Shown here one piece after another: positions 13,250 to 26,460 of a DNA stretch of 64,000 nucleotides. The position numbers and the translations under genes are program-made. How positions within the stretch are numbered: the first letter of the stretch is position 1; each line of letters starts with the position of its first letter. A model generated the notes under the pieces. It saw only the letters and a program-made list of their open reading frames with translations. It made no database searches and had not been told where the DNA came from. Source of the DNA: Emydura subglobosa. Taxonomy: Eukaryota > Chordata > Testudines > Chelidae. The stretch lies in NCBI GenBank assembly GCA_007922225.1, contig ML679961.1, positions 64,360,249-64,424,248 on the forward strand. The letters are read 5' to 3'.

Positions 13250-13517
13250 GACCATGTCTACACTACAGGTTACTTCGGTATAATTTACAATCACTCAGGG
13301 GGGTGAATAGTTCACCCCCCTGAGCAATGCAAGTTATACTGAACTCAGCATCAGTGTAGACAGCTTCTCCTGCTGACATAGCTACTGCCTCTCAGGGAGG
13401 CAGAAGTTAAGCCAGCAGGAGATCTCTCTCCTGTCGGCTTAGAGTGTCTCCACCACAAGTATTACAGCAGTGCAGCTACATCAGTGCAGCTGTAAGTGCT
13501 GTAGTGTAGATGTAGCT
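13250..13517. mobile_element. PIF/Harbinger-type MITE with internal hairpin
   Basis: Terminal inverted repeats GACCATGTCTACACTACAG (13250 on; last G shared within the 18-19 bp match) and, at the right end, its diverged complement. TAA duplications flank it at 13247-13249 and 13518-13520. An internal perfect inverted repeat, CTCAGGGGGGTGAA / TTCACCCCCCTGAG (13294-13307 and 13311-13324), has a 3-nt loop. Confidence 0.8.
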
Positions 13518-13769
13518 TAAGTGTAACGGATGTAGTAACGTCGTCCTGAATCTGCAGACAACCTGAAAAATAGCTCTGAGAGGTGTGAACTGCCCCATTC
13601 ATCTCTCAAGGTTAACTCAAACCTAAATAACCATTTAAATTGTTGACACTGATAATCGATCATTTTAGAAACATCAGCTAATCCCACAATCCCAAATTGG
13701 CTCCTATTATTCAAATCCCTCCTATAAACTCCCTTCTGCCATCTTGCTTACAAGAAACAAATAATATAA

Positions 13770-14145
13770 TAAAATAAAAACCAAATATTTCCAAATCCAC
13801 AGATTTATAGCCGCGGACCATTTTTTTCAGATGGTGGACCAGATGTGGATCTCTAAGGCAGGGAAGCAGCTGTCTGCAACTCATAGCCTTTGAGGCTGCT
13901 TCCCCACCTTTGAGATCTGGGGGTGGGGGCTGGCCACCAACCAGATGATCAGCCCCCGCCCTCCATAGGCCACCAATCAGCTGTTCCATATGGCCCCCCT
14001 GCCGGCTGCCAATCCACTGTTTGGCAGCTGCCTGGAGGGGCTGGCCTCCAAACAGCTGATACTGCAGCTGGTGGGTCAGATGTAAATTGATTCTCATGGA
14101 TGCAGATCCACATTTTGTATCCATGCAGGGCTCTACCAATGGAGA
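13770..14145. repeat. Interspersed MITE-like repeat with 'ccgcgga' end
   Basis: The ends 'ccacagatttatagccgcggacc' and 'tgtatccatgcagggctctacc' belong to a repeat I recall as frequent in turtles. The long minus-strand open frame over 13711-14433 mostly reads through this repeat and is not a gene. Confidence 0.45.
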
Positions 14146-14149
14146 CTGA

Positions 14150-16840
14150 TTTCTCAGAATGGTTAACTCTTGGAGAGTGCACTTTGGGAGCCAGTTGTGT
14201 CTTGTTGGCCGGCAGTACAACAGTGGCACTGGCTGGAAGTGCAGATCAGATGTCCAGAGCTGGCTGGAGGAGTTAATGAGAGCTTTAATACAGGGGAAGA
14301 AAGGAATGGCATCCTGTGGCTTTGCTTCCTTTGTGACAAAAGATCGGGCCTCACCACCTTTAGTCGTGGACAGACAGTTAAAGTGTTGTTGCTGTATTCT
14401 GGTATAAAATGGCTGAATTGGAGTATGAAACATCTGGAGGAATCCAAGAGTTTTTTCTTAACACTCTTCTGATCTGAAAAATCAGGGGCAACAGCATTCC
14501 TGGCCTCTGGGGATGGAAGTACCATCCACACCAGCAGAGGAGGATCTGTGTAGAGCTCTGGAAACAATTTCAACTAACTCATCTGGAGTTTAGGTCAAAG
14601 ATATTTCAAGCACCGTTGGCCTTAAGGCTAAGGGGCTGGAGCAGTTCTAGTCTTGACAGGCAAGGCTGGCAGTGGTTTAACAGGTCTTTTTCTTGTTGCC
14701 ATTTACCTGGGATGTTGGTTTGTTTTGTTGTTTTTTTACCTGGCAGGAGCGACTTGTTTATACTCCACGGGGGTGCATGACTCAGTGAGCACCTTGTCCA
14801 TGCAGGAGCACAGAAGGAGGATAACAGTAGAATGATTCAGAGAGAGAAACCGAAGACAGTGACATGTCAGCCTTCCTGGACCAGACATTTGCACCACTGC
14901 TCTGCTTCAATTGCGTTCAGCAGGCTGTAATGGTCGCAGGGCTCCAAACCATTGTTTGCAGCTAGGAAACAGAATGAGACCCCCACAGTGCTGGGATGCC
15001 CAAACTACCAGAAGAGGAGTATCTTGCAGGATCTATTCTGTTTCTCGGATTTATTTTTCCCATATTGAAAAGAAACAAAACAAGCTGCTTGAAAACAAGC
15101 TGGGTAGTAGAGAGAATCCTCAAAGGGTGGGAGGTGGCAAGGGAACTCCTGCTGGCATTCTCCCGAATAGCTGACGAGCAGAGCTTCAATTTGTGTCAGA
15201 AACATTTGCAGTTACAGTGATGCACCTGCCTCTTCACCATGTGAAACAAAGACTAAAGCCCAGCTCTTAGATGTGGTCTGGGCTGACTCCAGGTTTGTTT
15301 TGACTAGCAAGAGTGTTGCATTTCAATCAGGTTTATCTAACACATATTAGCTAAGCCCAATCACTTTTCCTAGTCTAGACAAAGTCTCACAGAAAGGTCC
15401 ATACTTACCCCATGATGTTGGAATCACTCATAGTGCCACTGCAGTGTGAATTGTATGATAGGGATAAAGAAAGAATTTGGTTCATAATGATGGGATGCTT
15501 TCCTCCGAGGATGCTGCCACCATGTGGTTCCTTCCTTCTTCTCTGGTTACTCTCAGTAATTCTTCTGATAAATGAAATTCTTGATTGCTTCCTGAACTGT
15601 GGCTTGTTTCCAGGTGTGCATATCAAATTCAGGAGGGGATCAAGGTGCTGCTGATGGAGAACTGTAATTGTCACAGGGAGAGGACTCCGTGCAGGATTCT
15701 GAGCTCATAACAGTGTGACTCCAGTGAAATCAGTGAGGTAAAAGAGATCAGCCCCCTGAATTCATTCCAAAGAGTGACAAGACTAATGGGAGTCCTCTGC
15801 CTTCCTGACACTAAGATCAACTACATTAGCCTCTCTCCTTCCCCTATAATAGTCAATCCTTGACCTGTGTCTGCACCCCACCACACACACTAACAGTGAC
15901 CCAAAGGATATGCTGGAAATGGAGGAGTCAGCTATCATGAAAAGCATCTGCTCTGGTGGCGGTGGCCAAAGCATCTTGCTTTCCATGCTGGGTTCTTTAA
16001 ATCAATTCTAGCCTACACCCATGGAAACATTCCTAAACATTGGTAACTACAGAATAATATGGATTTGGCAAGATATATATTTTTTCTCTGAGCTTGTCTT
16101 AGTTGCTTCATAAAGAAAATAGGGGATTTAAAATAAATACATCATGTAGAAAGGTTCCTACACGGTCTTCAACACCTTCATTAGCTAAAAGCACCTTCTC
16201 ATGCTGTTCTAGTGTGCATATGTTCTTTTCGTATTCCATTGTGTATGAGCCTGTGCAAACATCTGTATGGAAGTTATTCCAACCAACACCAGGGTTCGGT
16301 GTGTTTTTTTAAACTCCATCTCGTAAATTGCTTGTGTAAGTGCCATGCTGATGAAAAGTGTCAGGTGGACACCCGTGGCCATGAAGTCCTTTATTCACAG
16401 AACAGGTGCTCCACCCAGTGTGTCTCAACCCTAGCTTGGAGGAACCAACTGTAGGATAGAAAGGCAAGTGCAGTCTTCTTGGATGGGATTTTCAAAAGTA
16501 CTTAGTTTTGGCCTCACTCTGTTCCCTCTGAGGTCAATCATCCTTTCTCAGGAGTTCACATTCTCTTCTGGTTTGAATCACAGATTTAGTCAGAAATTCA
16601 TCTTTACTCCATTCACTACATGAAGTGACACTGAACCGCTTCACCAAATGGACGGGGGCTGTAATTCAGCCCATGGCATAATCTAGGCTCAAGTGTACAG
16701 ATAGAGCACGTGCATGCGTGCGAGAGAGAGAGAGAGAGAGAGAATGTGACAGCAGTTAGGACTAGGAGGTGGGAGAGTCATATTCCCTGCTCCAATGACT
16801 ATTTAAGTATTTTATACAAAGTAGAAGCTTCAACAGAACA
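14150..16840. other. Intergenic, no gene recognised
   Basis: Only short frames on both strands with no recognisable domain. A dinucleotide repeat at 16722-16743 is the only clear structure. Confidence 0.5.
16722..16743. repeat. (GA)11 microsatellite
   Basis: An uninterrupted GA run preceded by 'cgtgcatgcgtgc'. Confidence 0.95.
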
Positions 16841-16844
16841 GTGT

Positions 16845-18005
16845 GGGAAAGAGTGGTCTATGGCCTAGTGGAGCTGTGAGACCTGGGTTTAAATCTGCAC
16901 TCTGCCTGAGGTAGAGCAGGGATTTGAATTTACACAAGTAGTTTACAAGATGGAATTTAAAACACACACCAAGGCCTGGGGTTGTTTAGTGCAGCTTCCA
17001 GAAAGATGTTTACAGTGAGTCTTATATAATGGCATGTTAAAGGACTACATGCATGCCCACAAACTTGTCTCCCACACACCCTGGGGGAATGCTCCAACCA
17101 GCAGGCTACAGGATATAACAGGGGCACCCCTCATCTCTTTTTCTTGAAACAGGGTTGAACTGGCTTAGGTGCTTAACGCCAAGAGAGGGCTCACAGCTGT
17201 GAATCCCAACTGGAGGGCAAAGCCTCCTTCTGGCCTGGATTTAGAGACCTAACTCCGTTTGAGGGGCAGTTCAGGCCACACCCTTCTCCTCAGCATTTCC
17301 TATTGGCTATCTTAGGCGCCCACTGCTGCAACAGTCCCTGGAATAGTGTGTCCATTTCTGGTTCCCACAAGTCAAGAAGGATGTCGGTAAATTGGAGGGG
17401 GTTCAGAGAAGAGCCACAGGAATTATTAAAGGATTAGAAAACATGCCTTATAGTGATAAGCTAAACATAGTAAGCTCTTTGAGTCTAACGAAGAGGTGTG
17501 ACTTGATTACAGCCCATAATTATCTACACGGGGAACAAATATTTAATAATGGGCTCTTCAATCTAGCAGACAAAGGTATAACACGATCCAATGGCTGGAA
17601 GTTGAAGCTAGACAAATTCAGACTGGAAATAAAGCATAATTTTTTAACAGTGAGAGTACTTAACCATGAAGCAATTTACCAAGGGTCATAGTGGATTCTT
17701 CATCACTGGCAATGTTTAAATCAAGATTGGATATTTTTCTAAAGGATATGCTCTAGGCATAATTTTGGGGACGTTCTATGGCCTGTGTTATACAGGTCAG
17801 ACAGATTATCACAATGGTCCCTTCTGGCCTTGGAACCTGTGAATCTCAGTGTGCTGGCTACTAAGGCACCAACAAGGGAGTCAATTTCTCCCCATGCATT
17901 GTAGAGGAAGCTTTGGTGCCAAATGCAGTTGTGAATTTTACTTGGCAGCATAGCTCCTAAAAGTTGAGTGCTGCAACATGCACTCTAAATTCCCTTGTGA
18001 ATCCA
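16845..18005 (+). repeat. tRNA-like hairpin repeat interrupted by a CR1
   Basis: It begins with a tRNA-like hairpin ('gacctgggtttaaatctgc', then 'tagagcagggatttgaatt') and continues with 'cctggatttagagacctaact'. After the CR1 at about 17335-17855 it resumes and ends in 'cccttgtgaatccaacccc', complementary in type to the start of the 12250 copy. The left boundary is uncertain. Confidence 0.45.
17335..17855 (+). mobile_element. CR1 LINE, 3' end with C-terminus of ORF2
   Basis: A 99-codon frame (17392-17691) reads EGVQRRATGIIKGLENMPYS, then NGWKLKLDKFRLEIKHNFLT: the C-terminal end of the CR1 reverse-transcriptase polyprotein. It is followed by the diagnostic 3' tail 'gtcagacagattatcacaatggtcccttctggcctt'. 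This is a 5'-truncated, dead copy. Confidence 0.93.
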
Positions 18006-18009
18006 ACCC

Positions 18010-21000
18010 CTAATGCCTATCTTGCTCCTCTGCTGTCTTAGTCTAGGTCTGCATGTTGTACTGGCAGCAATCAGATGAGACCTACCTACTGCCAGAGCCT
18101 AGATACTACAGTGATAGCATTTTTTAAGTGTCTAACAAACAGAAAAATTTGGTGGCCTCCCCACAAAAAGGTCCTTAGGGTCTGCACATAATCCAGCCTG
18201 AAACCCTCCAGCTGCATGATGGAGTCACTCTAAGGACTATCAGTTACAAAGGTGCATGCTGGTTATATCCATATGCAATAAGAGATAAACTACGCTGGTT
18301 TGGTGTATATACTCAACAGGATAGATGTACCATAAGCATTGTGTGGCAACTGGTTCGGGTCTCTAGCCTATTCGTGGCTAGAGGGGAGAGTTAAGGTGAG
18401 GGTCGGATCCTTAACTGTGGAATTCCTGGCTTTTAGAGGATTAAGGTTGCTTTTTTATTAAACTATAACATTCTATTAGTTTATATTTTTAGCCCTAAAA
18501 TGATATTCATTAACATATTTCTCTGGGAATTATTCAAAAGGAAAGTACAAAACCTAAAGAACATTTCCCAAACAAACAATAATTAACAGTTCCACACCAT
18601 GCTTATGATCTTGAAGTATGAAAAGAAAACCAGCTGCCGAAAAGCTAAAAGTGGCAAGATGAAGCTCCTTTAACAGTTTGTAGGAGCCAGAAAAGGGTTA
18701 CCAGAGATAATTAGCAGTGATTCAGAATAACTCCCTCCATACAGCAGTGCCATTAACCTCTCAAGCAAAGATTGCTCCATTGTACTGTGCCTGAAATGGA
18801 CAGTGTTACCTAAGATAACATTGTTACATATCCATTGTTACTTTTTTCTGAATTTCTTCTCCCTTCCCTTGGCAGATTATCTTTTCAGTTCTCCCTTTGA
18901 AGGTTGTAGTTTTCATGCTATTTCTTGACATAAATGTTTCCTGACTGTTTGCCTGGTAGCGTGGTGTGTACAAGAACATCAGAAATGAACAAAGATAAAG
19001 AGATTGGATAGCCCAAGGGACAGGGGTGGGCAGTGGAGCCTTTCATTTCTAAAATGCTCGTTCAAATCAAGAATACGCCAATAGCAACCGGAAGTAGCCA
19101 GGGATTAGCTAACTGAGCTCTCCCCTCCGCCCCCTGCAGATTTAGGATTATGGGGGCATAACTACCTCTCACCCACCCAGGAGCTGCACTGTAGCAGCCC
19201 TCCAGGGGAGTGACTCTGTAAGATAGCCCTTGCTGTTTCTCAGAGGAGAGACTCAGTAGCTGCAACTGTCAGGAGCAGCATGGGAGGGGATTAGCCACAT
19301 CCTGACACTCAGAACTCGGTGGTCAGTACCTTTATACAGGTGAAGGACAGTCCTTTCGGACCTGAGAACTGTTGTGGGAGAAGGGATTAGCTAATGGGCT
19401 GCGTTCAGCAAGGGCTAAATCAGTGGTGGAGTCTGAGTGTAAGGAGGCAGTGAGTGAATGGTTTAGAGATGGAGGGAAAACATGAGATAGAGCCTGCAGT
19501 GGGAAAAGGTCGGGGTGAAAGAGCAACAGTATATAAAAATAAAAATAAATAAATAAAAAAGCCTCTAACAATGGTGGTCCCAACATGACAGATGCTTTTT
19601 AACATGGAAATAGAACAGGGAGATATATACATGCATACATATAAATTGTTAAACTTCCAAGACTTCCTCAAAACCACCCAAATAATCATGTGATCTTTAC
19701 TATAACTTTCATCTTCCTTTCTCCCCCACTTGGGGTCTTATACTGCCATTCCACCACAGCTCTAACAGTTGCAAGAACCCCATTTTATTCTTCATAAGCC
19801 TCTCGGGTTCACCACAGCTATGAGCTTCACCCATTTAGCACTTACAAGACGTCTCATCCACAAAGCAGCTACAACTTGAAAGTTTCATCAGGCAATCTGA
19901 TGGAGCTCCTTCCAGTAAGAAAATTCACCTTGATAAAGTTAAGATTTGGAAACTAATTTGTTTAGAAACTTATCCTATTCATCACTTCATACACACTGCA
20001 AGATTAGCTTGAACTCTGTACAGGAAGCTGGTTTTGAGTTGAATGCATTTAAAAAATATTGGTTAAACTTTTCTAAAAGTAAAAGCAAAAAAAAATCTGT
20101 AGCTCAAAATAGTTTATACAATTAACGGCAAACTTCTCTGGGCTGGCACTTAGCAGGAGAAATTCCAGGCTGAAACAAGGCCAAAACTAGGACTTAAATA
20201 TGGAACCATCAACTTTAACTATAGAGTTACTGCTGTGACTTCATAATAAGATTCACCAAATAACCTTTTGCTTGCTGGGATCTAGAGCCATCTCTGGGTG
20301 ACAGCTGCAGAATTTAAAAACGTCGGAATAATAAAAAAATATTAGACAAAACCTTTAACACCTGGAACCAAAACACAAAGCAAGTTAAACTACCAAAAAT
20401 ATGGAGAAAGCTATGGACAACTGTGCTTTAGAGATTCTGAGGGTTTCCTGATGCAGTAGGGTGCTTCACGCCTTCAGTTCTTACAAAAATCCCAAAGACC
20501 CTGATCAAGGGCAGAACAGTCTCCGTTACTGCAGGGTGCTGCATCAGAGGCATTCAAGGCTTCCTTCCAAGTGTCACAATGTTAAATTATTTGTTCATCT
20601 GCATTTGCCTGACAATAGTGTAAGGGTTGCATTTAAAATTCTCTTCTTCGTGTTTATAGTTTAAGAGACCTCTGCACTTTCCTGTTTACAACAACCAATC
20701 CCTGTTCATATCCCAACTAGATCTACTTGGCATTAATGATTTATTAGTCTCTCTTTTCCTCCCCGCCCTCTGAGTTATGTATCAACATCTTGTCTCCCAG
20801 CGAGGTGCTGGAGGTTTTTCCCAGGGGTGTGCAGGAACTCTTGTTAAATTTATAACCTCAGCAGGGCTAGGCCCAGTAAAAATATTTACCACCAAGTAGA
20901 GTACTTTTTAGTGTCAGGACCTACAGTTGTAAGTGTTTCAGCATGGGGACCATAAAGCACCATCAATCTGTAAGTTTGTCTGTAAAAGCCACGAACAGCT

Positions 21001-21560
21001 ATGGGGCTACGTAAAAACAATATATATCTTTTTTATTTAACAAAATCTAAACATGGAGCCTAAACTTGATAGTATCCCTTTTAATTTTGACAGGTTCAGT
21101 TTTAAACAGAAATTTGAAGGTCCCTAACCATCAGCCAGATGCGTTTCTAACATTCTTTGAGGGTAGGGTTAGCACAGAAATCCAAGCTGATGTCCACTCA
21201 TCACTGTGCTTTATGAAACACATTTAAAAAGGAGACTTGCCTCTGTGTCAAGCATGCTCTGTCACATCATGTGAGAAAAATCCAAATAACTAAAGCTCTC
21301 CGTCTATAAGAGCTCACAGATACATTCCAGTCTCAGTTTTGTGTCTCCTGGCCCTTAGCCACTGAGCTGGCCTCTGCCTACACCGCTGCATCAAAGGGAC
21401 ACAAGGCCAAGCAGTTTAGGCCTAACACGGATGACAGTGTACAGAACAGTGCCAGACACACACTCTGTCATGCATAGAAATGATTTCATTACGTTTTTTA
21501 AGATTTCACTAGAGACAGTTTTATTGGATTTAAACATTCCTCTGCTGAGCTGTGAATTCA
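18010..21560. other. Intergenic, no gene recognised
   Basis: AT-rich sequence with A-rich tracts (19535-19562) and no recognisable gene. A short inverted repeat (CTGATGCAG / CTGCATCAG) lies near 20449-20548. Confidence 0.5.
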
Positions 21561-21575
21561 TCCCAAATCCTACAG

Positions 21576-21763
21576 CAAGGTAGTCAATAGGCGGATCATG
21601 GGCCAAATCCAGACCACCAGACACTTTTGAACAGACTGCGAGATCTTTTTATCATCATCATTATTGTTATTGCAGTGTGAAAAACGGTTCTCTGGAGTCT
21701 GGAACTTGACTATACCTTGACCAAGAAATTTGGGCCTTGACAAAAAATAATTTACTACCCCTG
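21576..21763 (-). mobile_element. hAT-type MITE, 188 bp, with perfect 8-bp duplication
   Basis: Flanked by TCCTACAG at 21568-21575 and 21764-21771. Read on minus, it starts CAGGGGTAGTAAATTATTTT and ends GCCTATTGACTACCTTG. It is clearly the same family as 59700-59889, in the opposite orientation. No coding capacity. Confidence 0.9.
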
Positions 21764-21934
21764 TCCTACAGCACTGGTCTAATGCATGGGAACAAGAAAG
21801 TGAGAGTGATTTGTCTAGTGTCACTAGAATGAGGAACGAAATGTAACTCAAGAGCCTTAGTGAAGAACAGCATTTACTAACTGAAGGTAGTGTTCTCCTT
21901 TGAGACAGCTTGGATTGGAACACATGCGCAACTA

Positions 21935-22055
21935 GGCAAAGTCACTTCTATCTTCAAAGGACCTAATTTTGTGAGGTGCCGAGAGCCCTCAGCTCCATTT
22001 GAAAACCATGGGAGTTGAGCATATTCAGCCCCTTGCAGGAATGGGCCCTTAAAGG
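21935..22055. repeat. Palindromic MITE-like repeat
   Basis: 'gtgaggtgccgagagccctcagctcc' is followed by a near-inverted copy around 'gggagttgagcatattcagccccttgcagg'. This is a palindromic family I recall as common in turtles. Confidence 0.5.
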
Positions 22056-22059
22056 GCAA

Positions 22060-25000
22060 CGGAAAGGCAGCAGCTGCACCAAATGGATCTGACAGCCAGG
22101 CATCAGTACAAACACTACACGAGGCTTGTGTAGAACAGCCTAAAGTTGAAGGGAAAGGAGGAATGGTGGGAATTCAGAAAGCTAGTTAAACTACTGATGA
22201 ACCATGTTTTATAACACTAGCTGTTCCCAATTCCAGCTATTGGAGTGTTATACCTGCTAGCTGAGGAGCAAAGGGCTGGAATGACATCTTCCTGAAGGCA
22301 GAGGCTGTAGTGCTGAGTAAGTGTAGGGCTGGCAAGCACCTGCTTTTCCTCTGTTTGTCTCAGCTGCTCCTGGATTCTGCTCTCCTTGGACTTCCAGTGC
22401 AGAGGGGTTAGAGCAGTACTCCTCCCTAGCAGGGCTGCAGCCATTCACCCCAGCCACTCCTGAATACAGAGGCGAGTGACAGAGAAGGAGATTTCTTTCT
22501 CCAACCCTTCCAGGATTGGAGGAGTAATGGGGAAAGTATGGAATCAACTGGAAGTAAAGGAAAGAGATAAGCAACACCCAGCTGGAGAAGAAAGTAGGGG
22601 AGAGTCCCTGGAATTGCTGGAGGGTGTGAAACAGGCTTGATGTTTTCTGTCCACACAGTGAAGGGGGAGGGGCAGCAGGTCAACAATTCCACATAAAGGG
22701 GAACCTAGCTGGGGCAAACAGCTGTGTCCAAAAGGGGTGGTAGTGCCTGGCCAAGCCTTTGTTGGTTCCAATCAGTATCAAGCGCTGGTTGCTTATCTGA
22801 ACCATTGGCCTCTCTTTGAGGGTTTTCATCACTGGTATTCAGGTGTTCTGACAATACCACAAAGGCAGGTTAGTGGTGGGCATTTGTTTTGATTCACAAT
22901 TATTTCAGCCTGAACCCACCAGAGTTCATGCACAACACTCCAAGAGCTGGGCAGCCACATCTTATTTTTGGGATTTGCCCATTAAATTTTCCCCCAGAAA
23001 ACACTGGCAGCTATGCCACACCTCCAGTCCCTTTTAAATCAATGGGAATGTAGGCATCTAAATATGCATTTTGGAGCCAACTTTAGCCATCAGGTTTTTT
23101 TTTTAAGATCTTGGCCTTAAAGCTGTCCATCTCCCTGTTATCATCAGGGCAGCTGCTATCTTTGCCTGGAGCTAGAGGGGAATTAAGAGGTAATTTTCAC
23201 AGTGTTTTAAAAAAAAAATCCCTGTGGGGGTCTAGTAGCATTAAACTCTGCTCCTCCTCTTAGGTGTAAGAGCAACACTTCACACCTCACTCATCTATAG
23301 TAGAAGGTGCTGCTGCTAATTATCTCCAAATGATAGCATGGGGTTAAGCCCTCTTGACACTGCCAAGTGAAAGGCTGCTTTTCATCTTCACTGTAGTATA
23401 AACACAAGAGCTGGTCAAAAAGGGAAATGGGAGGGAACTGTGAATTTTTGCAGTGACATTTCAAATTTTTCTAACCAAGTACAAACTGGTTGACAAACAG
23501 GGAGGCAAATCATTAAAAATGGCATCAAAATTATTTCTAAACACTTGAAATTTTCAAATCAGCTCTAGAATAGCAAGTGCTGTAGTTGGATTCCCTTCCT
23601 TTGCTAGCTCTCCTTCCTCTTGCAGGGTAAAAGCTATTATTCAAGAGCTGAGCTTGTTGCTGCTCTAATGGGTACTGAGAAGAGAGTGAGCTGCAGCACT
23701 CAGATCTGAACTTCCCTGGAGTTTGTGGGGGGAGGGTTGGATCTGGGGCTCTGTTTTTTCCTAATAGGCTCCAGATTTCAAAAGCTGAACAGCCCTGAGC
23801 CTGGGTAGGTGATGGGGTAGAACTGTCTGGAGCTTTGATTCAGTCCATTTGTCTGGTTAATTTCCACAAACTGATGCTCCATGACTGAAACATGCCCAGT
23901 ATATGGTGATGTGGGCTGGATCTGGACTTTCACCACAGCCCCGCCCCTTAGAATGGATACTTGCATGTTACTCCAGTTGTGATGTGCTTCTGGTCCATTG
24001 CTAGTATGGGATGTTCTGTTCTCCTTTTTCACATTTTGATTAGTTGTATTCACTGTAGGAGACACCTTCTCCCTCACATGCTATCCCATCCCTACTGTTT
24101 AACTGTGCTGATCAGACCCTCTCTAAAATGATATTGTAACCACTGAGGAGCACAGATCATGTCTTTGCTTGTACTTTAATTACTTTCAAAAGGTGTCAGT
24201 GTGCTGCCTGGTTAAGCGATACTGCAAGTGACTCTGTCAAAAGACTATAGGTACATTTCTGAAACAGACAACTCTAATCTATATTTTCTTCTGGGATCAG
24301 GCCTCATCTGATTACCTCCCCACCCTTTTAAAAAAAATCCTGGCAAGTAGAGGCCAGGACGCACCTCAGACTGATAGACTAGATTAAGATTATCTTGTCA
24401 GAAAACTAAAGTGTTTTGACAGCAGCCTGTAGCACTTCCAACACTGTCAGAGTGGATTATCCCTCACTGGTGTAGAAAGGTCACATGACAATCTCTCTCT
24501 CTCTCTGGAGCAGGGAGAATTGGGCATGGCAATCCATGCTTTTTATGCTATTCAAAAAAGAGTCATAGCAGGGAGCCAGTTCCCTTTGTCTTTGGTACAG
24601 GCAGAGCATAAGGCCCCAGCTGTTGTCCACAGCTCTAGGTTACTGCTGCTAGGCTGATTAAGTCTCTGAACATTTTAATACTGTATTTGACACAACTGTG
24701 AGGGCTGCCCAATCACCATGCAAAATGGGGGAAGGTTTGTTTGTTCTTTCAATCCAGCTTCAAAGCCATCACTGTCTAAATACACACAGTCTGCTGAAAT
24801 AGCACTCAGTGGAGCTCTCTGGATGGTGAGTGGGAATTCCATAGGGAATAAGAAAGGGAGGCAGTGATTAGTTGGATTTTTGAGGAGGGAAAGGTGCAGT
24901 CAAATTCCTCCCAAAACCACTAGGGGGGGAGGGAGCCTTACCTTCAGGCAAAGGGTGACCCTACCTTACTCACTTAGAGCCAGAAATACCTTTGAAAGAT

Positions 25001-25330
25001 ACAAGAAGACCAAGATACTGCCCCAGGCGCCATTCCCATGCCCTCCCCATTTTTCTCAGTCCTGTCTTTCACATTCCCCTCAACCCTGAGGAAGAGTTTT
25101 GAGAGACTTGGTTTAATGACTAGTAATTTATTTGTGGCACAACCCTACCTCTTCCCGATTTGTTTTCCTCCCAAGCGCAGGGAATGAGAAGTATCTAGAT
25201 TCTCTTTATATTGCAGATTATGGGACAAAGTGAATGTGCAAAACAGCCTCGGATGGAAAGTCTAGAGAGAATGAAGTTACATGCAATCAGAAAGATCAAA
25301 GATACGTTTCCTATATTCCTAATGAAGTAA
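22060..25330. other. Intergenic, no gene recognised
   Basis: Frames up to about 106 codons occur on the minus strand (22217-22771, 23778-24077) but show no known domain and no splice context. A CT run lies at 24492-24506. Confidence 0.5.
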
Positions 25331-25334
25331 AGAC

Positions 25335-25412
25335 AACAATGTTGTATAGGAGGTCAGACTAGATTATCATAAATTATAATGGTCACTTCTGGCCTTTGAA
25401 TCTGTGAATCAG
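25335..25412 (+). mobile_element. CR1 LINE 3' tail fragment
   Basis: 'taggaggtcagactagattatcataaattataatggtcacttctggcctttgaatctgtgaatc' is the CR1 3' terminus. Only the last 70-80 bp are present. Confidence 0.8.
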
Positions 25413-25619
25413 TCTGGCAATCCCTACATTCTCCATCCATCCTTGTGGATTATGTGCAGTGTGGGAAAAATCTTTCCAGGTCTCCTCTATACATCAAAAT
25501 GAACCAAAAATGGGTTCACAGACCCATTTCTTTTTCTGGTCAGCTTTAACTCCAAGGTTGGTGTGCTTCCCCACTCTCACTACCTCTTTCTGTGGTGGAA
25601 TAACTGCAATGTTTTTGTA

Positions 25620-26460
25620 AGGGGCTTTATATCTTCATGCTGTGTGGTATTGTTATTCAAATAACAAATATCACAGGATCTTTTTCAGGGGATAAGGCAA
25701 CAAGCCACGTTTATTGTGAATACAAAAAATTGGTAAATAGTATCAATAATGTAAATACCAGGGAAACAGGATCAACACTGTAACAATATCAATACCGTGC
25801 TTTACTTAGTGTTTACAAATACAGAGACTCTTGTTAATAAAGTATATTTCATTCACACATATTTCAATTGGTACTTTCATTTACACTCATACACACTGAC
25901 AGGCATACACAGACAGGGAGACAGACAAACATACATAGGGATCTCACAGATGTTATAGTTACCAGCCTCTTGGTGCTCGTGGTAGTCACTGGCCAGGTGA
26001 CTGTAGCACGAGGATGAGGAGCAAAGTTCTGCCAATGCACATTGGTACTCCTGGATGGTGTGGTGATGTAGACCTGAACCTCCAGCCTTCATCTTTCTGT
26101 CCCATTTTATAGGGAAAAGATCTCATGTAAGTCTATGGGTTTTTGCTCTGTCATGCTGCATCTGGTGTGATCCTTAATCACCCCCATTGTTACAAGTCTG
26201 ATCAGATTTTGTCCTTTGAAATGGGCTGACTTCAAAGTTATCAGGGCGGATTCCTCTTCGGCCAGTTGAGTGGTAAAAGTTATTATCGTCGCTCTTTTCT
26301 TCCTCCCTCAAACGTTTGAGACAAGGCTGGTGTTTTCTTCATCATGTTTGGACATTCCTTACTTAGACCAATTGTTCAATCACTCTCCCTGTCTACACCC
26401 ACCTCAATTGCCCAGCCATTCACACTTCAATCACTCAGTGCCAACTTCTAGCTGAAGAAT
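25620..26460 (-). repeat. Candidate LTR-like repeat, antisense
   Basis: 'tatcacaggatctttttcaggggataagg' followed by 'acgtttattgtgaatacaa' has the look of the poly(A) end of an LTR read antisense. No coding remnant or target duplication was seen. Confidence 0.3.

Noticed and set aside
13711..14433. 240-codon minus-strand open frame, the longest in the window
   Set aside because: It reads through an interspersed repeat with 'ccgcgga' ends, has no recognisable domain, and competes with overlapping frames on both strands.
16845..16935. Possible functional tRNA gene because of a B-box-like sequence
   Set aside because: No cloverleaf can be formed, and the segment is followed by an inverted copy of itself, as in a tRNA-derived repeat.
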